In this document: positions 1 to 13,076 of the stretch, in pieces | Position numbering within the stretch: position 1 is the first letter of the stretch | How the letters are laid out: every line of letters starts with the position of its first letter | From: Adiantum capillus-veneris | Lineage: Eukaryota; Streptophyta; Polypodiopsida; Polypodiales; Pteridaceae | Length of the DNA: 64,000 nt | NCBI GenBank assembly: GCA_014529385.2 | Contig: CM043967.1 | Coordinates: forward strand, 81,970,278 to 82,034,277 | Direction of reading: 5' to 3' | Translations under genes and position numbers: made by a program | The notes under the pieces: generated by a model | The model's database searches: none | The model's input: only the letters and a program-made list of their open reading frames with translations | Told to the model about the DNA's origin: nothing

Positions 1-2350
1 CCTCCGAGTTTGGTTGGTAAAGAACTAGCTTTTTGCTATTTGCATCCTTCAAACACTAGAAACTTTGTTCACATTCTTCAGTCGAGATAAATTTATTCCC
101 CCTCTTGATCAATTCCTACAGAGGTAATGCTTTGGCTGTAAACAAATGAATAAACCTCTTGTAAAAATTGATATATCCGAGGAAGGAGCTCAACTTAAAC
201 ATAGTTGTTGGAGCTCTAGCTTGTTGAACACCCTTTACTTTATCACTAGCCATTTCAATTCCATTTCTGGACATAATGTGTCCCAAAAGCTGACCTTTTC
301 ACACCATGAATAATGACTTGAAGGGCACCTTTCGAGTACCATTTCCAAGAATAATAAATGCATCTCTTCAATGGAGAAACTAGTAAAGTCAACCACAAAT
401 ATGGCTAAAAACTTACGAAGGAATTACTAGATATTTCCATCATGCATCTTTGAAAAGTGGATGGATCATTATACAATCCAAACGACATCACCAGATACAT
501 AAATGCTCCCCATTCAGTGATGAAGGCAATCTTGGCCTTGTCCTTAGGTGCAAGCTTCAGTTGATTGTAGCCACTATATCCATCCATGAAACTATACATC
601 TTGTGGCCTGCCATCTCGTCTAGCATTATGTCTATGAAGGGTCATGCAAAAGGATCCTTTATGATTTGGGCATTGAGCTTCTTGGAATCCACACACACCC
701 TCAACTTCGCATTCGTCTTTGGGACTACCACTATAGGGAATAACCAGTCATTGTTTGCTACCTTTGTTATGAATCGTGCCTTTAGAAGATTGTCTATCTC
801 CTCTTTGACCTTCTTGGAATAATCAGAATTCATTTTGTACCTTTGTACTCTAACTAGTCTGGCATCAGGTTTCAGTGGTATCCTATGCTAACATACTTCT
901 GGATCTACACCTTTAGATTCGTATGTTTCCAAGCAAAGACATCCTTAAATTGATAAAATAGTTCCTTTGCGTTCTCTTTGATCTCTGGTTTCAGATGCTT
1001 GTTAATTTTGATCATTCTAGGGTTTTCTTCTAAACTCAAATTCCACTCTTCTACCTCTTGATCATCTAGAAGAAAAAACCAATTTGGGCCGTCTCCCTTT
1101 CCTTTAGCCATCAACTCATCCTCTTTCATTTTGAATACCAGCAGCATAGTTGTTCAAAGGATTGCCTACATCCAATAGGTCATTCTGAATTTCTTTTTCC
1201 CTAATAATAATGCTCCCTTCATTCCTAACTTCCTCCCCCACTGGTCTGAAATTGAACTTGTCTCGTACGAGTTTGGTACTAGCTGTTCTGGTGGCCTGCC
1301 ATCTAGCCAAACTGAAGTGGTCTCTCTCCAAAATTCATTTTAGTAAATTTCTCTGAATACTATCTCCTTTGTATCTCGGCCTTCTGCTTGTCCATTATCA
1401 CAACACTCAGATCTATCTCTGTTAATGAAAAACTATTCATAGAAGCAATTATCTTCTTGATTTTCTTTGGATCCTTCTGAATTTTAATCCTCTGCTTTGT
1501 TGCCTCGTCAACCAACTGTCGACGTTCCATCTCTAGAATCTCGAACTGAGTAGGCCGAGGTGGGTTGTAATCTTTCTCTGTTTGCTCATGACAATCTTCT
1601 TTGTGATCTCCTCTCGCATTCGCAGATGTAGAAGAATTCGATTGTTTCTTGTTGGGATCCATAAGTGCCACGAGGAAAGGATCGGATTTCCCGGTAGAAG
1701 AGAAATTGGTCGTGCTTTGATACCACTGTAACAAAGTTGGACACCCAAAGTCATGATTCCACGCGACACAATAGAGATTCTCTTCAAAACAGTTCACAAA
1801 ATAAACACATCTCGGCGTAGTTCCGTGCCCAAAGGTATTGGCCCCAAAGACTGGCGCCCCTTTCGGTATTTCTTTTTGTATTAATCTACATTCAAAGTAC
1901 AAGAGAGCCAGTAGGTGCTCACTCTCAGACTTTGCGTCTAGATGCTTTGAGAAGTGAAGCCCTACCCACTTATTTATAAGTACAAGGGATGCCCTAAAAG
2001 CAGAGCCCCAAAATCTCTAAATTAAAAGCTTTTTAATCTTCAAAAGCAAGTATGTCCCTACGATTTTGGAAAAGAAAGTAAAAGCAGAATCAAACGAGAT
2101 GCGCTAAGCAGCGGAGTGAAAAATCCTTGTTATGAGGATGCTCTCATTTTTATTTCCCTCCTTCGCCAGTTGGCCTTGCGCCTCTTTCTACTGATCATGA
2201 CGCGTGAACCTAGAGGGAAAAAGAGATGCAGAGGGCCAGCCACTGCAGATAGAGGAAGGCAGTTGGCGCATGAGGACATTCGCAGGTGGACGCAGGGTTG
2301 GGAGGGGCTGCAAGAGTTATTTTTATTAATTTTAAAGGGATGCTACGTGC
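1..2350 (-). mobile_element. Ty3/gypsy LTR retrotransposon fragment, copy A (non-autonomous, cut by window start)
   Basis: The minus strand encodes Ty3-type reverse transcriptase blocks (MNSDYSKKVKEEID, KLRVCVDSKKLN, FMDGYSGYNQL, YLVMSFGLYN), preceded by a short gag-like leader starting at the ATG complement of 1660-1662 (MDPNKKQ) and a tRNA-iMet primer-binding site at 1714-1725. LTR-like sequence begins near 1727 and runs to about 2350, where similarity to copies B and C stops. A TATA-like TTATAAATA (minus) lies near 1970. RNase H starts at base 1 and continues outside the window. The copy is dead: an in-frame TGA replaces the Arg of the PFPRPF motif, and the catalytic VDD reads VVD (388-396). 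Gag C-terminus and protease are missing, as in copies B and C. Confidence 0.85.
405..1662 (-). pseudogene. Degenerate gag-RT polyprotein of Ty3 copy A
   Basis: The order on the minus strand is: short gag start, a segment containing SFSLTEIDLSVVIMDKQKAE, a linker (EVEEWNLSLEENPRMIKINK, FKDVFAWKH), then the RT palm. The frame is broken by stops and frameshifts, including TGA after KDPFA and breaks around 900-1330. A normal Ty3 gag-pol has CCHC gag and an aspartic protease before RT. Here the leader joins almost directly to the pre-RT linker, so both have been deleted. Copies B and C have the same junction, so it predates their spread. The broken frames mean no functional protein is expected. 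Confidence 0.8.
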
Positions 2351-3084
2351 CATTTATCGTGCCACATACATTTGGAAACATAGTGATGGCCAAGAAATCA
2401 GCTACAATATGATCAAGCCATTCACTGGGTAGAACAACAATATATTGTGGACGTAATCGTGTGGTCACCACAATGTTGCAATACTTGCGCACAGTGGATT
2501 CGCCACCACCAAATGTGTCACTAATTTATGAGTGGTGGAATCATTGTGGGCAAGGCTGAGTAAGCTAAAGCTTAGAGCTTGTTCGGGGTCTATTGGAGGA
2601 CATAGAAAATTATCTCTATCTGTCGACGAAATAAAAGGCACAATAGGTTGTAAAAGAATTTGAAAGATCAACTCAAGCATGCGATATCTTTCCATGAAGA
2701 GGTTGTCTCTGTAATCCTCCTTGCAAAGCCAGACCTGCCTTTGATCTTGGGTCCAAAAAGCATGCCGACACGGGAAGTGTTAACCCTCACAGACACCCTA
2801 TCACCTTCGACGAACGCATGGTATTTATTTGATCGAGTCATGGACCGGGCTTGTCAGTCCAATAGGTATGTAGGTGATTGCCAATGAGAGGCGCACCACT
2901 TATCTTATTTTTACAGTAGTTTTGCAATGACCAGCCACTATGGGCATCCATGTGTGAATGGGTCAAACTCTTATAAAAGTTCCATTTGACCAAAAAATTC
3001 TCATTCTTTGAGGTGTAAGATAAGAAGTGCTCTTGCTCCATCTCTTTGTCCTTCTCCTTAGTCTGCTCACATGTGTGTGTATGC

Positions 3085-3149
<65 letters not shown>

Positions 3150-4234
3150 ATCGAGCATTGCAGTGGCATCGGCGGCGGCGAGGCGGTTGAGCGCGGCATC
3201 GATGGCGGCTCCTTATTTTTCACAGCATAGGATCCTTCGACGGAAGCATTGAGTGGTGACTGACACACCATTGTTTCTTTGAGCTTGCTAGGACTCTCTA
3301 GTTGTGTGCTTGCACCCCTTTGAGGCTCGCACATAGTGCACAAGCAAGTTCCTAGCCTTCCACACGTAAGGCAAAGCGCACATTTTTTGAGCCGCTGTCG
3401 AGAACTGCCTTGCACGAAGCTTGAGGAGCACTCAGTGCTACCTTGGGAAGCCTTCACTTTTGCCATTTCTGTGTTTTTTACTGAGTTTGTGTAGATCTGC
3501 TAAGTGGTTCTAATGCGCAGGTTTAGAAGGTTTGTTAGAATTAGTGTGTTGAAATTTGTAAGTTTTTTGTTAGATTTGCTAAGATCTGTAATGTGCAGAT
3601 GTTAGGCGATCTATTAGCTAGTGTAAATTTGTAATGTGCTCTGTGAGTGAGCAGTTTTGATGCGTTAGTTAGTGTAGACAGTGAGCAGTAGAGTAGACAC
3701 TGAGAAGATTGACTTGTGCAGTTCTGTGTTAGACAGTGTGTAAGTAGAGGTAAATAGTGTTAATTAATCGTGTTAGCTGCAAGGAGGTTAGACAAAGATA
3801 GACAAAGCTACTATGTGCGCATGTGAGCTCGGCGCCCACGCACAACATTATCCACACTCAAAAAAAAAAAAAAAAAAAACTCACGTTAAAAGGATGGGAT
3901 CGTGATTGGGATCCCAAGCCTTAGTCCTCAGTCTTATGATATACTATATACACAACTTTATATATAAGACTAGGACCTCAAGTGAAGGGAGGGCATGTGG
4001 CACAAGTTTCTTAAGTCCTCCACTATCCCCTTTACACTCACCCTTTGGACTTACTAATTCCAGCCCTCTCCACCTAGGAAAAGACTAGTTTTAGGATTTC
4101 GAGGACTGTACGTAACCGAATCGGGGGTTGTAAAGCACGGCATGTCCCTCACGGGTTGTAAACACCTAAACAACTGTGTGAGAAACCTTCACGGGCACTC
4201 ACCAACGCTTCTTGAGTGTTGAGGTCACATGCAC
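2351..4234. other. Intergenic/unassigned DNA with GA microsatellite and A-tract
   Basis: No recognisable protein domain was found on either strand. Visible structure is a long GA repeat (3086-3147), a low-complexity stretch rich in gttag/gtgtag words at about 3480-3780, and an A-tract of about 20 bases near 3861 that could mark the 3' end of an old retroposon. The short ORFs covering the GA/CT repeat are products of the repeat. Around 4229 a short frame begins MHLRSGRVLE, which resembles the start of some plant retroelement gag proteins, but it does not continue. Confidence 0.5.
3086..3147. repeat. (GA)n microsatellite
   Basis: About 31 uninterrupted GA dinucleotides. They generate spurious RE/LS repeat ORFs on the two strands. 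Confidence 0.98.
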
Positions 4235-5671
4235 CTACGCTCTGGTCGTGTGCTAGAGGATAAGCACATACCTTTGAAACAAAGCCAAAACTATCTGAGT
4301 CCGTCGCATAGCATTTTGTTCATCTCGTTGCGCTCTTCGATGACCGTGAGATACAAAAAAAACATATCCTGCTCAGATTTGCTAAAAATGTTTGTGCAAA
4401 ACAACAAATTTGACAAAAGCAGTGCGAAACAAAAATTTCTTACTTTTTTCTTAATCTACGGGCCTAAATGAGCATCAAAACAACAAAACTTGTAAAAACT
4501 TAGAGAATGAAAGTTGTTTCCTATATTATAGGCTTCAATTGCTACATACAAAACTTTTTCAAAATCGCAACTGAACACCTTCAAAAACGGCCCAAAAAGT
4601 GACTTTCGGGTCAAAAAACTGGACTGAATAGAAACGATCAAAATATACTTCTACATAGTGGACAAACTTTAAGCAACCAAAAGTTCCTAAAAAACCAAAA
4701 TTTATTATTAAAACACTTTGAAATAAAGTTGTGTTTCATGGAAGATCTTAAATTCAAACTCCATCAAAAACATCATCCAACTAATTAGTCTTCCTTGACT
4801 GATGACCTTATTTATTAAGAATAATAGACTTCTACATAGTGGACAAACTTTAAACAACCAAAAGTTCCTAAAAAACCAAAATTTATTATTAAAACACTTT
4901 GAAATAAAGTTGTGTTTCATGGAAGATCTTAAATTCAAACTCCATCAAAAACATCATCCAACTAATTAGTCTTCCTTGAATGATGACCTTATTTATTAAG
5001 AATAACAAAGTCTGGTGATCCACATAGAAGTCAAACATTTTCCCTAGTAAATAGTGTCTGAATTTTATGGAACAAAATACCATTCCCAGTGCCTCTCTTT
5101 TAGTGGTAGAATAGCCCTATTCAGTTGTGCTAAACCTCCAAGTGGCGCAATAGATTGGGTAGTCTATCTTGCCATCAACCTGGGCCATTATAGCCCCTAT
5201 CTCCATTCAAGATGCATCAATATGCACATGAAAAATTACCTCCTAGTTTGGTTGGTAAAGAACTAGCTTTTTGCTATTTGCATCCTTCAAACACTACAAA
5301 CTTTGTTCACATTCTTCACTCAAGATAAATTTATTCTTATTCTTGGTCAATTCATACATAAGTAATTATTTGGCTGTAAATGAATGAATAAACATCTTGT
5401 AAAAATTGAAATATCCAAGGAAGGAGCTCAACTTAAACACAGTTGTTGGAGCTCTAGCTTGCTGAACACCCTTTACTTTATTACTAGCCATCTCAATTCC
5501 ATTTCTGGACACAATGTGTCCCAAAAGCTAACCTTTTCACACCATGAATAATGACTTGAAGGGCACCTTTCGAGTACCATTTCCAAGAATAATAAATGCA
5601 TCTCTTCAATGGAGAAAATGGTAAAGTCATCCACAAATATGGCCAAAAACTTACGTAGGAATTCATTGAAT
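4235..5671 (-). mobile_element. Ty3/gypsy copy D, 3' part (end of RT and RNase H remnants)
   Basis: This is the downstream half of copy D on the minus strand, separated from its upstream half (13253 onward) by the LTR element at 5677-13247. It encodes the RT catalytic segment FVDDFTIFS (minus, about 5615-5640), here with an intact VDD. Decayed RNase H follows (HYLLGKMFDFYVDHQTLLFL near 5000). The distal segment 4262-4440 is shared with 29508-29665 next to copy C, so it belongs to the repeat family and not to unique host DNA. Many stops and a 181-bp internal tandem duplication make this non-functional. Confidence 0.75.
4647..5008. repeat. 181-bp tandem duplication inside Ty3 copy D
   Basis: Two adjacent near-identical units start at 4647 and 4828 (both beginning acttctacatagtgg). 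Each carries the same RNase H-derived stretch, with a few substitutions such as ttgactgatg versus ttgaatgatg. The simplest explanation is slippage or unequal exchange within an inactive copy. Confidence 0.9.
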
Positions 5672-5676
5672 ATTTC

Positions 5677-5847
5677 TATCAGGACAAGGGTCCTGTACCC
5701 TAAGAACTAGGCTAGTCACGGACTACGGCCAAGGGCCGGGCTAGGCAGTGTGGACAGGGGATCCGTCTAGGGCAAGGGGCTAGGAGTCTGCCTATATAAA
5801 GGGAGGTTGGGAGGAGGATCTCAAGGCCTAGTTCCCTAGTTCTTACA
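5677..5847 (+). repeat. 5' LTR (171 bp)
   Basis: Starts TATCAGGACAAGG (the expected TG mutated to TA) and ends TTCTTACA. It contains a clear TATA box (cctatataaaggg) about 55 bp before its end, so U3-R-U5 is compressed into a very short LTR. Confidence 0.93.
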
Positions 5848-5848
5848 C

Positions 5849-5860
5849 TGGTATCAGAGC
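5849..5860 (+). promoter_or_regulatory. Primer-binding site for initiator tRNA-Met
   Basis: TGGTATCAGAGC lies one base after the 5' LTR. It is complementary to the 3' end of plant initiator tRNA-Met and is the usual priming site for minus-strand DNA synthesis. Confidence 0.95.
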
Positions 5861-6793
5861 TTAGGAGTGTCTCTTCCTCTCTCTCTCTCTCTCTCTAGGC
5901 GTGGTCTCTTTAGGTCCCTAAAAGTAGGGACTTTGGGTGAGAACCGTGGCTTTTTTGAAGCTTTTCCAAAAATAGCAGTTTTCCTTGCCAATTCGGGCAG
6001 AGCTTCCTGTTTTGGACGCAAGGCTATGGTGCATGGATTGATGAGCTCTTGGCCTTGGAAGGGGCGCAAGGGGGAGATAGAGCGTAGCGCCAACACCTTT
6101 GGGCCGTAGCCGGCCTCAGTATCCCCCGCCATCACCAACTCTCTACTCGCAGGAGGCCGCTCGTTGCTGTGAGCTTTGGCTTGAATAAACCCATGCCATG
6201 TTCACATGGTGAGGCCCTTTGGCCTCAAAAATTAAACAGTGGCCACTAGTAGTGGCCCTTCCCACAAGCAAGGTAGCCCCGTGTACCGGCAATCCTCCCG
6301 TGAGTTCGGGTGGTCCGGTGGAAGGCAAAAAAAAGCCACACCTAATTGTGGAGCAGGCATACCTCATCATTCCGAACCGGCTGCAAACTAGTTTGGCAGT
6401 TTAGCACACCACAAAACGAACGGATTTGCCGTTTACATCCAAGGCAAATCCAAGTATTGGCTACGAAGCATACATCGGTGTTTGCAAAGGCATCCTCGGC
6501 TGCAAATCAAGTGCTGATTTCGTGGTGGATTGGGATTTACAATCCGATTTCAACTTGGACATTCAGTTCAGTTGAAGACATAATTACCCAGTTAATTATC
6601 GCAACCTGCTATGAGCTAGTGCTGAAGTTCCTCGATGATTTCACCTCTTCGCCAATTCTATCGGGATTGGAAATTCACCTTCTTTACGACCGCCGGCGAG
6701 GTTAGCACGGCTAACTACCTTTGTGTTCGATACAGTTACGAGTTTTTGTTGCACTCCAAGGTATTGTTTTCTCTTTTTTTTGCACAACAGAGA

Positions 6794-7333
6794 TTCGCCA
6801 TGAGTGCGGAAATTGATGATCAACACATGTTTGACTTTGAATACCTTGAATTGGCTCCACCTGTGGATGTCATGGGGCCGGATACTCTCACGAAGAGTAC
6901 CATTGTGGCAACAGGGATGAACGGTGTAAACCCAGGTGATCTATCTCTATCTCCTCATTTATCAACCCCTCCTCCTCAGAGTGTGTTGGATATTCTCAAG
7001 GATGACAGTCAATTGCCAGATGCGAGGGAGTTTGTCACTCGACAGGGTTCAAATTGCAAGCTCGCTGTTAGGGTTCAAATCTTGGTTACACAAGTAGAAA
7101 ATCTTACACAACTAATTTACAGAGTGCTATCAGAATCAGCTCTCTACTTGCCAGCAACCCAAGGGGTTGCCAATTTACCAGTTACGACCAAAGAGGTCCA
7201 ACATGTCCAAAATAATTTGGGTGTCAAAACAAATCGGGGCACGACCAACGTTGTCAAGAAGTGCCTATCACCATCCGACTTTCAACGTGCAAAATGTCAA
7301 AAATTATGCTTTATTTGCTTAGGAGCACATTAA
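6794..7333 (+). pseudogene. Possible gag remnant with degenerate zinc knuckle
   Basis: An open frame that can start at MSAEIDDQHM (6800) runs to a TAA at 7331-7333. The C-terminal part SPSDFQRAKCQKLCFICLGAH followed past the stop by KQQC has the spacing C-x2-C-x3-H-x4-C, close to a retroviral-type C-x2-C-x4-H-x4-C knuckle. The sequence before it resembles the basic stretch leading into Ty3 gag knuckles. The position after the PBS is right for gag. No homologue was recognised in the N-terminal 150 residues, so this is an inference from position and the knuckle-like motif. Confidence 0.4.
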
Positions 7334-9227
7334 AAACAACAGTGCCCACATATCGGACAACTTAAGCATGATGCATGAGTTCGTGATTTGACATAAACTC
7401 CAGTTTTGGTGCATGGCACAGTAGTTATATGGCTTTTGAACATGTTATCTTAGCCATTTTCTCATACTTCAATATGGATTTTCAGCATATTGTACGTTTT
7501 TTTGAAATTGGGTACTGTTACGCCCAATTGTTTTTTCTGCTATAGTCATTTTTGGTATGACCAGTCACATCATCTCGACTTATACGATCTTCCAAAAACA
7601 TTATGAGATGCATGCAAGATTACTGAATTAGGGTGTATATGATACACGTGTCCTACAACTTACGTTTTGCATTTACTTTGGACAATATTATGAAAAGCCA
7701 AATGCTTGGCCCATTTCACATGAAACAAGGCTTCTAATTTGTACTCTGATTACCTCGGCGACAAGAGGAGTTGGAAACCAAGTTTGGGGCACCTACATTA
7801 TTCAGGATATCATCTCATCGAATCCCTACCAATCTAACCGGTGCAAGGCACTTAGGGTGTTGACTTCAACGGTTGTCATGGTAGCCACGGGCTTTCATTT
7901 TTGTATGCAAGGCATGCTACCCATATGGTATAAAGTACGCTCTCACAAATCACTCTGTCAAGGACACTATTAGTTATGCATTGTTTCCCATAATTTTTGG
8001 TTGCTATCAAGGCACACAAAACAACCTAAAAACTTCTAATGGATTCACAACCCATACACGGTAGATGGTCACACTGTGACTTGTGTTCCCTCTCGTGATG
8101 CGAACACCATACAGTCAAATGGTTGCATGCTTATACGATAATTTGGCACTAAGGCATAAGATGTATAAAGGCACACATTCTGGGCACACACACACTAGTA
8201 ATGAAAGGAAAGCTCCTCAACCCAGCATGCTCTTCTATTCATTCTTGATCTCTTTCTCTAAACGAACAAAATGAAAATTTTCTACGAAGTTTGTTTCATG
8301 TTTCACTACTGAGTTCTCCAGAGCCAAGATGCTCTTCAATTCTCAGCTACAAATTGGGCAAGGTGCCATTCACATTTATTTTCGTCCGTTTATCAATGGA
8401 ACACTCATTTCCATGCGGGCTAGGAGCCACGCACGCTAGCTACGGGCCATTGCTAAATCTAGGATAAGATCCACTTGTTGGTATTCCTTGGATGATTGTT
8501 CTCAAGATCGAACAAGTCTACCCAGTGGAGTACACATTGATGTTAATTGACAAGCAAGCGTCTTGTCATAACAGATGTCATTACGGATGTATAGGGTGTC
8601 ATTTTTCACTACATGTTTTCAGTACAAACGCTCATGTGCGTTTTTCGACAATCTTAACGTCACACCGGCTGATCTCTACCACAAAGTATAGATGCAGCAA
8701 TCAGGCGTGACAACATGGTTGTAAGGGATTGGTAGTTCACTTGTGTGGGTCTCCTGCTCTCTCTATTGCACTACGAAGTGTCTATGGACATACTATTTTG
8801 GGGTAAAACCCAGCGAATGATTGCAACATCACAGTTTGATCTGCATTGAGGATCACTGTTGATCTCTCCCAGTTCTACTTTCAACGAAAGTATTCCGCAC
8901 TCTACCACGCGGTAGCAGACGAACACACTTTTTAAGTTGATTCCACTCAATCTGTACACGGTTTACTATGTTAGTTACCGTTATCTCCTAGTTGAGTAGT
9001 TTCTACAAAGAAGTCTTATCGACGGATTTGTCTACGTAGATTCCAATTCAAGGGCTTGGGTTGTAAAGGCAACAACCAGGGTTCCCAGTGCAATACTGTT
9101 TGTTTTTCAGGTAGGGGACGTGCTCCTTTCCATTTGCATCCAGGTAAGTGTACATTATGTTATTGCTTTTGGCATACATGTAAGTGTACAGTATGTAATT
9201 GCATTTACATACAGGTAAGTGTACTGA

Positions 9228-9299
9228 CTTGGTGTCAATTGCATGTTTAGTATGCTTTGCTTGGTGTCAATTGCATGTTTAGTATGCTTTGCTTGGTGT
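9228..9299. repeat. 32-bp tandem repeat (two copies plus partial)
   Basis: The unit beginning cttggtgtcaattgcatg is repeated at a 32-bp period, starting at 9228, 9260 and (partial) 9292. It is preceded by a looser repeat of gtaagtgtac words at 9143-9225. Confidence 0.92.
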
Positions 9300-10790
9300 T
9301 TCAAGACGTCTAAGTATGCTTGAATATTACCGACCCATGCCAAGGGCATGTAGGCACAAAGTATTTTGGGCCAAGTGTCCAAGCTGTCTTTCTGCCTTAT
9401 GCAGTTACGAACCTAGTTGTAGGGTTCAATTTGGCACATGTTGTCACATGGGATACAACATGGTCTAGGAACTCAAGGAGTTCGGTTTAGCCAGTGGAGC
9501 AAGACTAATGAGGGTCCCTCTCACTCCCGTCGTAGAGTGTTTGCAGTTACCTCCACACACAAGTATGTCTTGTACTTGAAGGATGTTCATTTTCACACAT
9601 CCTTATATGAGACATATTCCACATGTGGAGAATATGAGTCTCTGGACTGACACTAGAGCCATTATTTCAATTATGTGTCATGAAAAAGTCCCTAGGTGCT
9701 GGTCACATCTGTTTTCTAGACCATTTTTTAGCACGACGTATCAGGAGCAATTTCGTGGCCAGAAATTGTCGGATACTTAGAATGACTTGTTAAGGTCCAA
9801 GTACTGCTAAACAACATTACAGATGGTTGTTTATACATATAGGAAGGCTATAAGTTGTTAATGAAAAAGTTTCATTGTCTGTACCTAGAATTGATCAACG
9901 TTTCACCTTCTATTGTGATTCAGACGTTTCAGCAAGGCTTGCAAAAGATTGCAACTAAAAGTATTTAGTTTCTTTTCAGAACCATTTACATTCCTTTTAA
10001 TGCGTGCTAGGCGCTCACATTCGCCATGAGTATTGGCAAGGATCATTGTGGATATACAGGTTTGGGTTAGTCTTTGCTAAATGCATGCACACTAGGTGTT
10101 ATGGGCCCTAGTGTTTAGCAAAGGCTGATTTGGAACGGCATGCATATTCCACAGGTTGTTGCTTATGAAGCATTTCGTACTCTATGTGCACTATCTCTAT
10201 GAGATTACTTTTGGATCCACTAATCACCAATAGAGGTCATGGCTCGGTTTGGGCGTTTATGGATTTTTTCAAGTTAACCACGATGGTTATTTCGGACATT
10301 GTTGATTCTTCACCAATGTTAAACACTACTGTGATTCCCCGTTTACCAGTCATCTGGGACGACTGTCTGTAAACCATGAGGAAAACACGGCTCAATACTG
10401 TCAGTTATCCAAGGGGATAGGCTGATTACAAAGAGTAATCTTGTGCTAAAGGATCTGCTAAGAGCATACGTTAGCACAACGCATTTCTGAATAGATGATT
10501 TTCTCCCTATTCTAGAATTTTCTTAAGTACGATTTTTGACTTTGAACACCTCTTGTGGTGGGGTTGGAGATTGTGTCAATACTTTCATACGTCAAGGACT
10601 TACCAGGTGTGCTGACAGAGTATGTTGGCAAGTAACCTTCATCAGGGATGAACATGTAACGGACTTTTCAAGATACTCAGGCGAGTAGGAAATCTGGCTC
10701 ACAACTGCATGGAAAGTTACGCCAAGGTTTCCTTGCATTGTTCCATACCTTCAGAAGATCTAAAAAATGGTTATGCCTTTGGACAACTCT

Positions 10791-10934
10791 TAGTTGTGGT
10801 TACTCCTTTACAATACTCAAGTGAGTTATAAATGGAGTTACCATTTAAACCCAAGTGACTCCTAGTTGTGGTTACTCCTTTACAACACTCAAGTGAGTTA
10901 TATATGGAGTTACCATTTAGACCCAAGTGGTTGC
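10791..10934. repeat. 72-bp tandem duplication
   Basis: The unit beginning tagttgtggttactcc occurs at 10791 and 10863 with a few substitutions. Confidence 0.92.
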
Positions 10935-12684
10935 AAATGGACAACAATGTTGAAAATCAAGATATGCCTCTTGGTTTCATTGAACCTCCTCACTGCACCA
11001 ATTATCGGTCATACAAACAACTAGCTCACTTATGAGACGTTGGTGCAGCCAAAGTCTGAGCTAGGAGATGGTCTATACCACACAGAGGCATCATGTGAGT
11101 GTAGTGCAGAAGGCTAGGACAAGTACCAAAGCCCTAGGCAGCCCAAGGATAGCCGAGGTGTATGCTCCAAGCGGTTTTTTAGTCCAAAAGTGCTACGGAA
11201 TGGTTTAGATGGGATGGCAAGTCAAGCTGCCCGAAATGCCAAGTCATCACTCTAGAATGTAGAGTTCAGCGTGCTCTAGAAGCCGGTCCAGACGGCTCAT
11301 CAAACGGAGCCCCGGTGCTCAAGATATTGCACTTTAAATCTAAAACGTGTAGCAGATCCCCGACGGACAGGTTAGCTGGGGACAGGTGGCCCGGGCTGAT
11401 GACTATATATACATGTGTAGTGTTCGAGTTGTGGAGCATGCTTGTCTTCTCAGATTGCAAATCGGAGCTCTGAATAGCAAGATATGGTTAGTTGAAGATT
11501 TTCCGAGGGTCAGGTCTGTGCTCATTTGACCGCATTGAAAAATGTGTCACCTGGCAGTTTTGCGGCCTCGCCAAGGTTCTAGAGAATAGCATACATCAAG
11601 CAGGTCAAGCATAATTTGACGGCTCGTGATTCTGAGCCCTGAGCATCGAGTTACAGTGTGGAGAAAAAACAGAGCATTGGGCGGTTGAATGCTTGTAGAT
11701 GCATTTCCTGTTTTTTGGCGGCCTCAGACGGCGGACTCAGTAAAGTCAAAGTGCGGGAAGGGTTGCATGACACTGGACGTACATGGTAAAGTTTTGGCAT
11801 GGATTCACGGCACGGGGTTCCAATTGAGGAGCAGATTATAAAGGCTGGGAGAAGGAGGCCAGAAAAGAGGTTTTTTTTATATAAATATGTTTGGAGGCTT
11901 TTTTGGAGCTTATGGCCATGAGCCCTGGGAATGCCACGTGGCCGGGCGTATGAGCCCACATGCAGAAGACGGAGCTACGCGTGCACAGTATCTATGGTAG
12001 GGCGTGGCCCCTTTGTAGAGTACACAAGGTGAAGGGGGAGCGTGAGCTCCTTGAGGTCGTGGCTATGGCGGAAAGCGCCTTCGGCGCTCCGCAGGCGGTA
12101 GTGGGCAGATTTTGGCACAGGAGGCGGCGCGCTCGCGTCCGAGTGGTTGGTGGTGATGACGTGGCGCCCGACAGGGGCACTTCCCACGTGCCGAAATTTT
12201 AAAGGAGAAGGGAAGGGGAAATAGCAACATTCGTATTGCCCCCTCCCCTTCATGTAAAGATAAAGTCCCACAGCAGTAGAGCAGAGCAAAGCGAGTGAGA
12301 GTGAGAGAGTGAGACAAAAGAGTGAGAGAGTGAGATAAAAGAGCTCGCCATGTGTCGGAAAGAGGCCAAACATGCTAAAAATGGGTTCTCCCCCTCTATA
12401 AAGGAGTTTTTTTTAATCATTTTTGTCGCCTCGTGAGGCTTGGGAGCCACAGGGAAAAGAGCCAAGAGTGGTTTTTGTCTGCATAGGGCCGAGAGGGCGC
12501 CTCCCCCTATGTATTTTGTGAAGTTGAGTGCGGCTATAGTGTTTTTTTGAGCAGGGAGTGAGTTCCCCCATTGAAAATGGGCGTTTCTTGTCATGCTATT
12601 TCCTTCCCCCCCTTCTCCTGCTCTGTTCTGTTGGATGTGATGCCGGGTGTGTGATGGTGTGTGCGCCCCCCTGATGAGTGTGTG

Positions 12685-12687
<3 letters not shown>

Positions 12688-12755
<68 letters not shown>
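12688..12755. repeat. (GA)n microsatellite
   Basis: About 34 GA units near the 3' end of the LARD-like element. Confidence 0.98.
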
Positions 12756-12758
<3 letters not shown>

Positions 12759-13076
12759 TATGTGTGCAAGGGTAGGCGATGATTGCAGCCGTTTTGTGGG
12801 TGCGGGTTGATTGGTGCTCTATTTGAATGCATGTGCGCTGCGGCGCGTCGTGTTTGATCGTGTGTGCGATAGTGTGAATTCGGTGAGTCGAAGGTGCTCA
12901 CTAAGTGGCTTGGGGTGCTATGAATTCCCTGAGCTGTAGAGAGGCCCTTGTGTTTGTGCCGGGCGTGTTCCCCCATTCCCCCTCTCCAACATCAATAAAG
13001 AGAACATCAGTATTATTAAGAAGATATTACTACTTGTGTTTTCGAGGATGAAAACTCTTCCTTAAGGGGGAACTAT

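Larger units (their letters stand above)
7334..12600. other. Non-coding interior of the LARD-like element
   Basis: More than 5 kb without a convincing ORF or pol motif on either strand. It contains scattered short direct repeats (9150-9300 and 10791-10934) and ordinary base composition. It could be fully decayed pol or acquired non-coding DNA; reading by eye cannot decide. Confidence 0.6.

Noticed and set aside
3027-3230. ORFs rich in Arg-Glu or Leu-Ser repeats over 3086-3147
   Set aside because: Artefacts of the GA microsatellite.
4229-4471. Gag-like start MHLRSGRVLE
   Set aside because: Resembles some retroelement gag starts, but it loses similarity after about ten residues, and no PBS or LTR was found next to it.
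12596-12976. 126-codon minus-strand ORF near the 3' end of the LARD-like element
   Set aside because: Its core is the GA/CT microsatellite, with His/Thr-rich flanks and no family resemblance.
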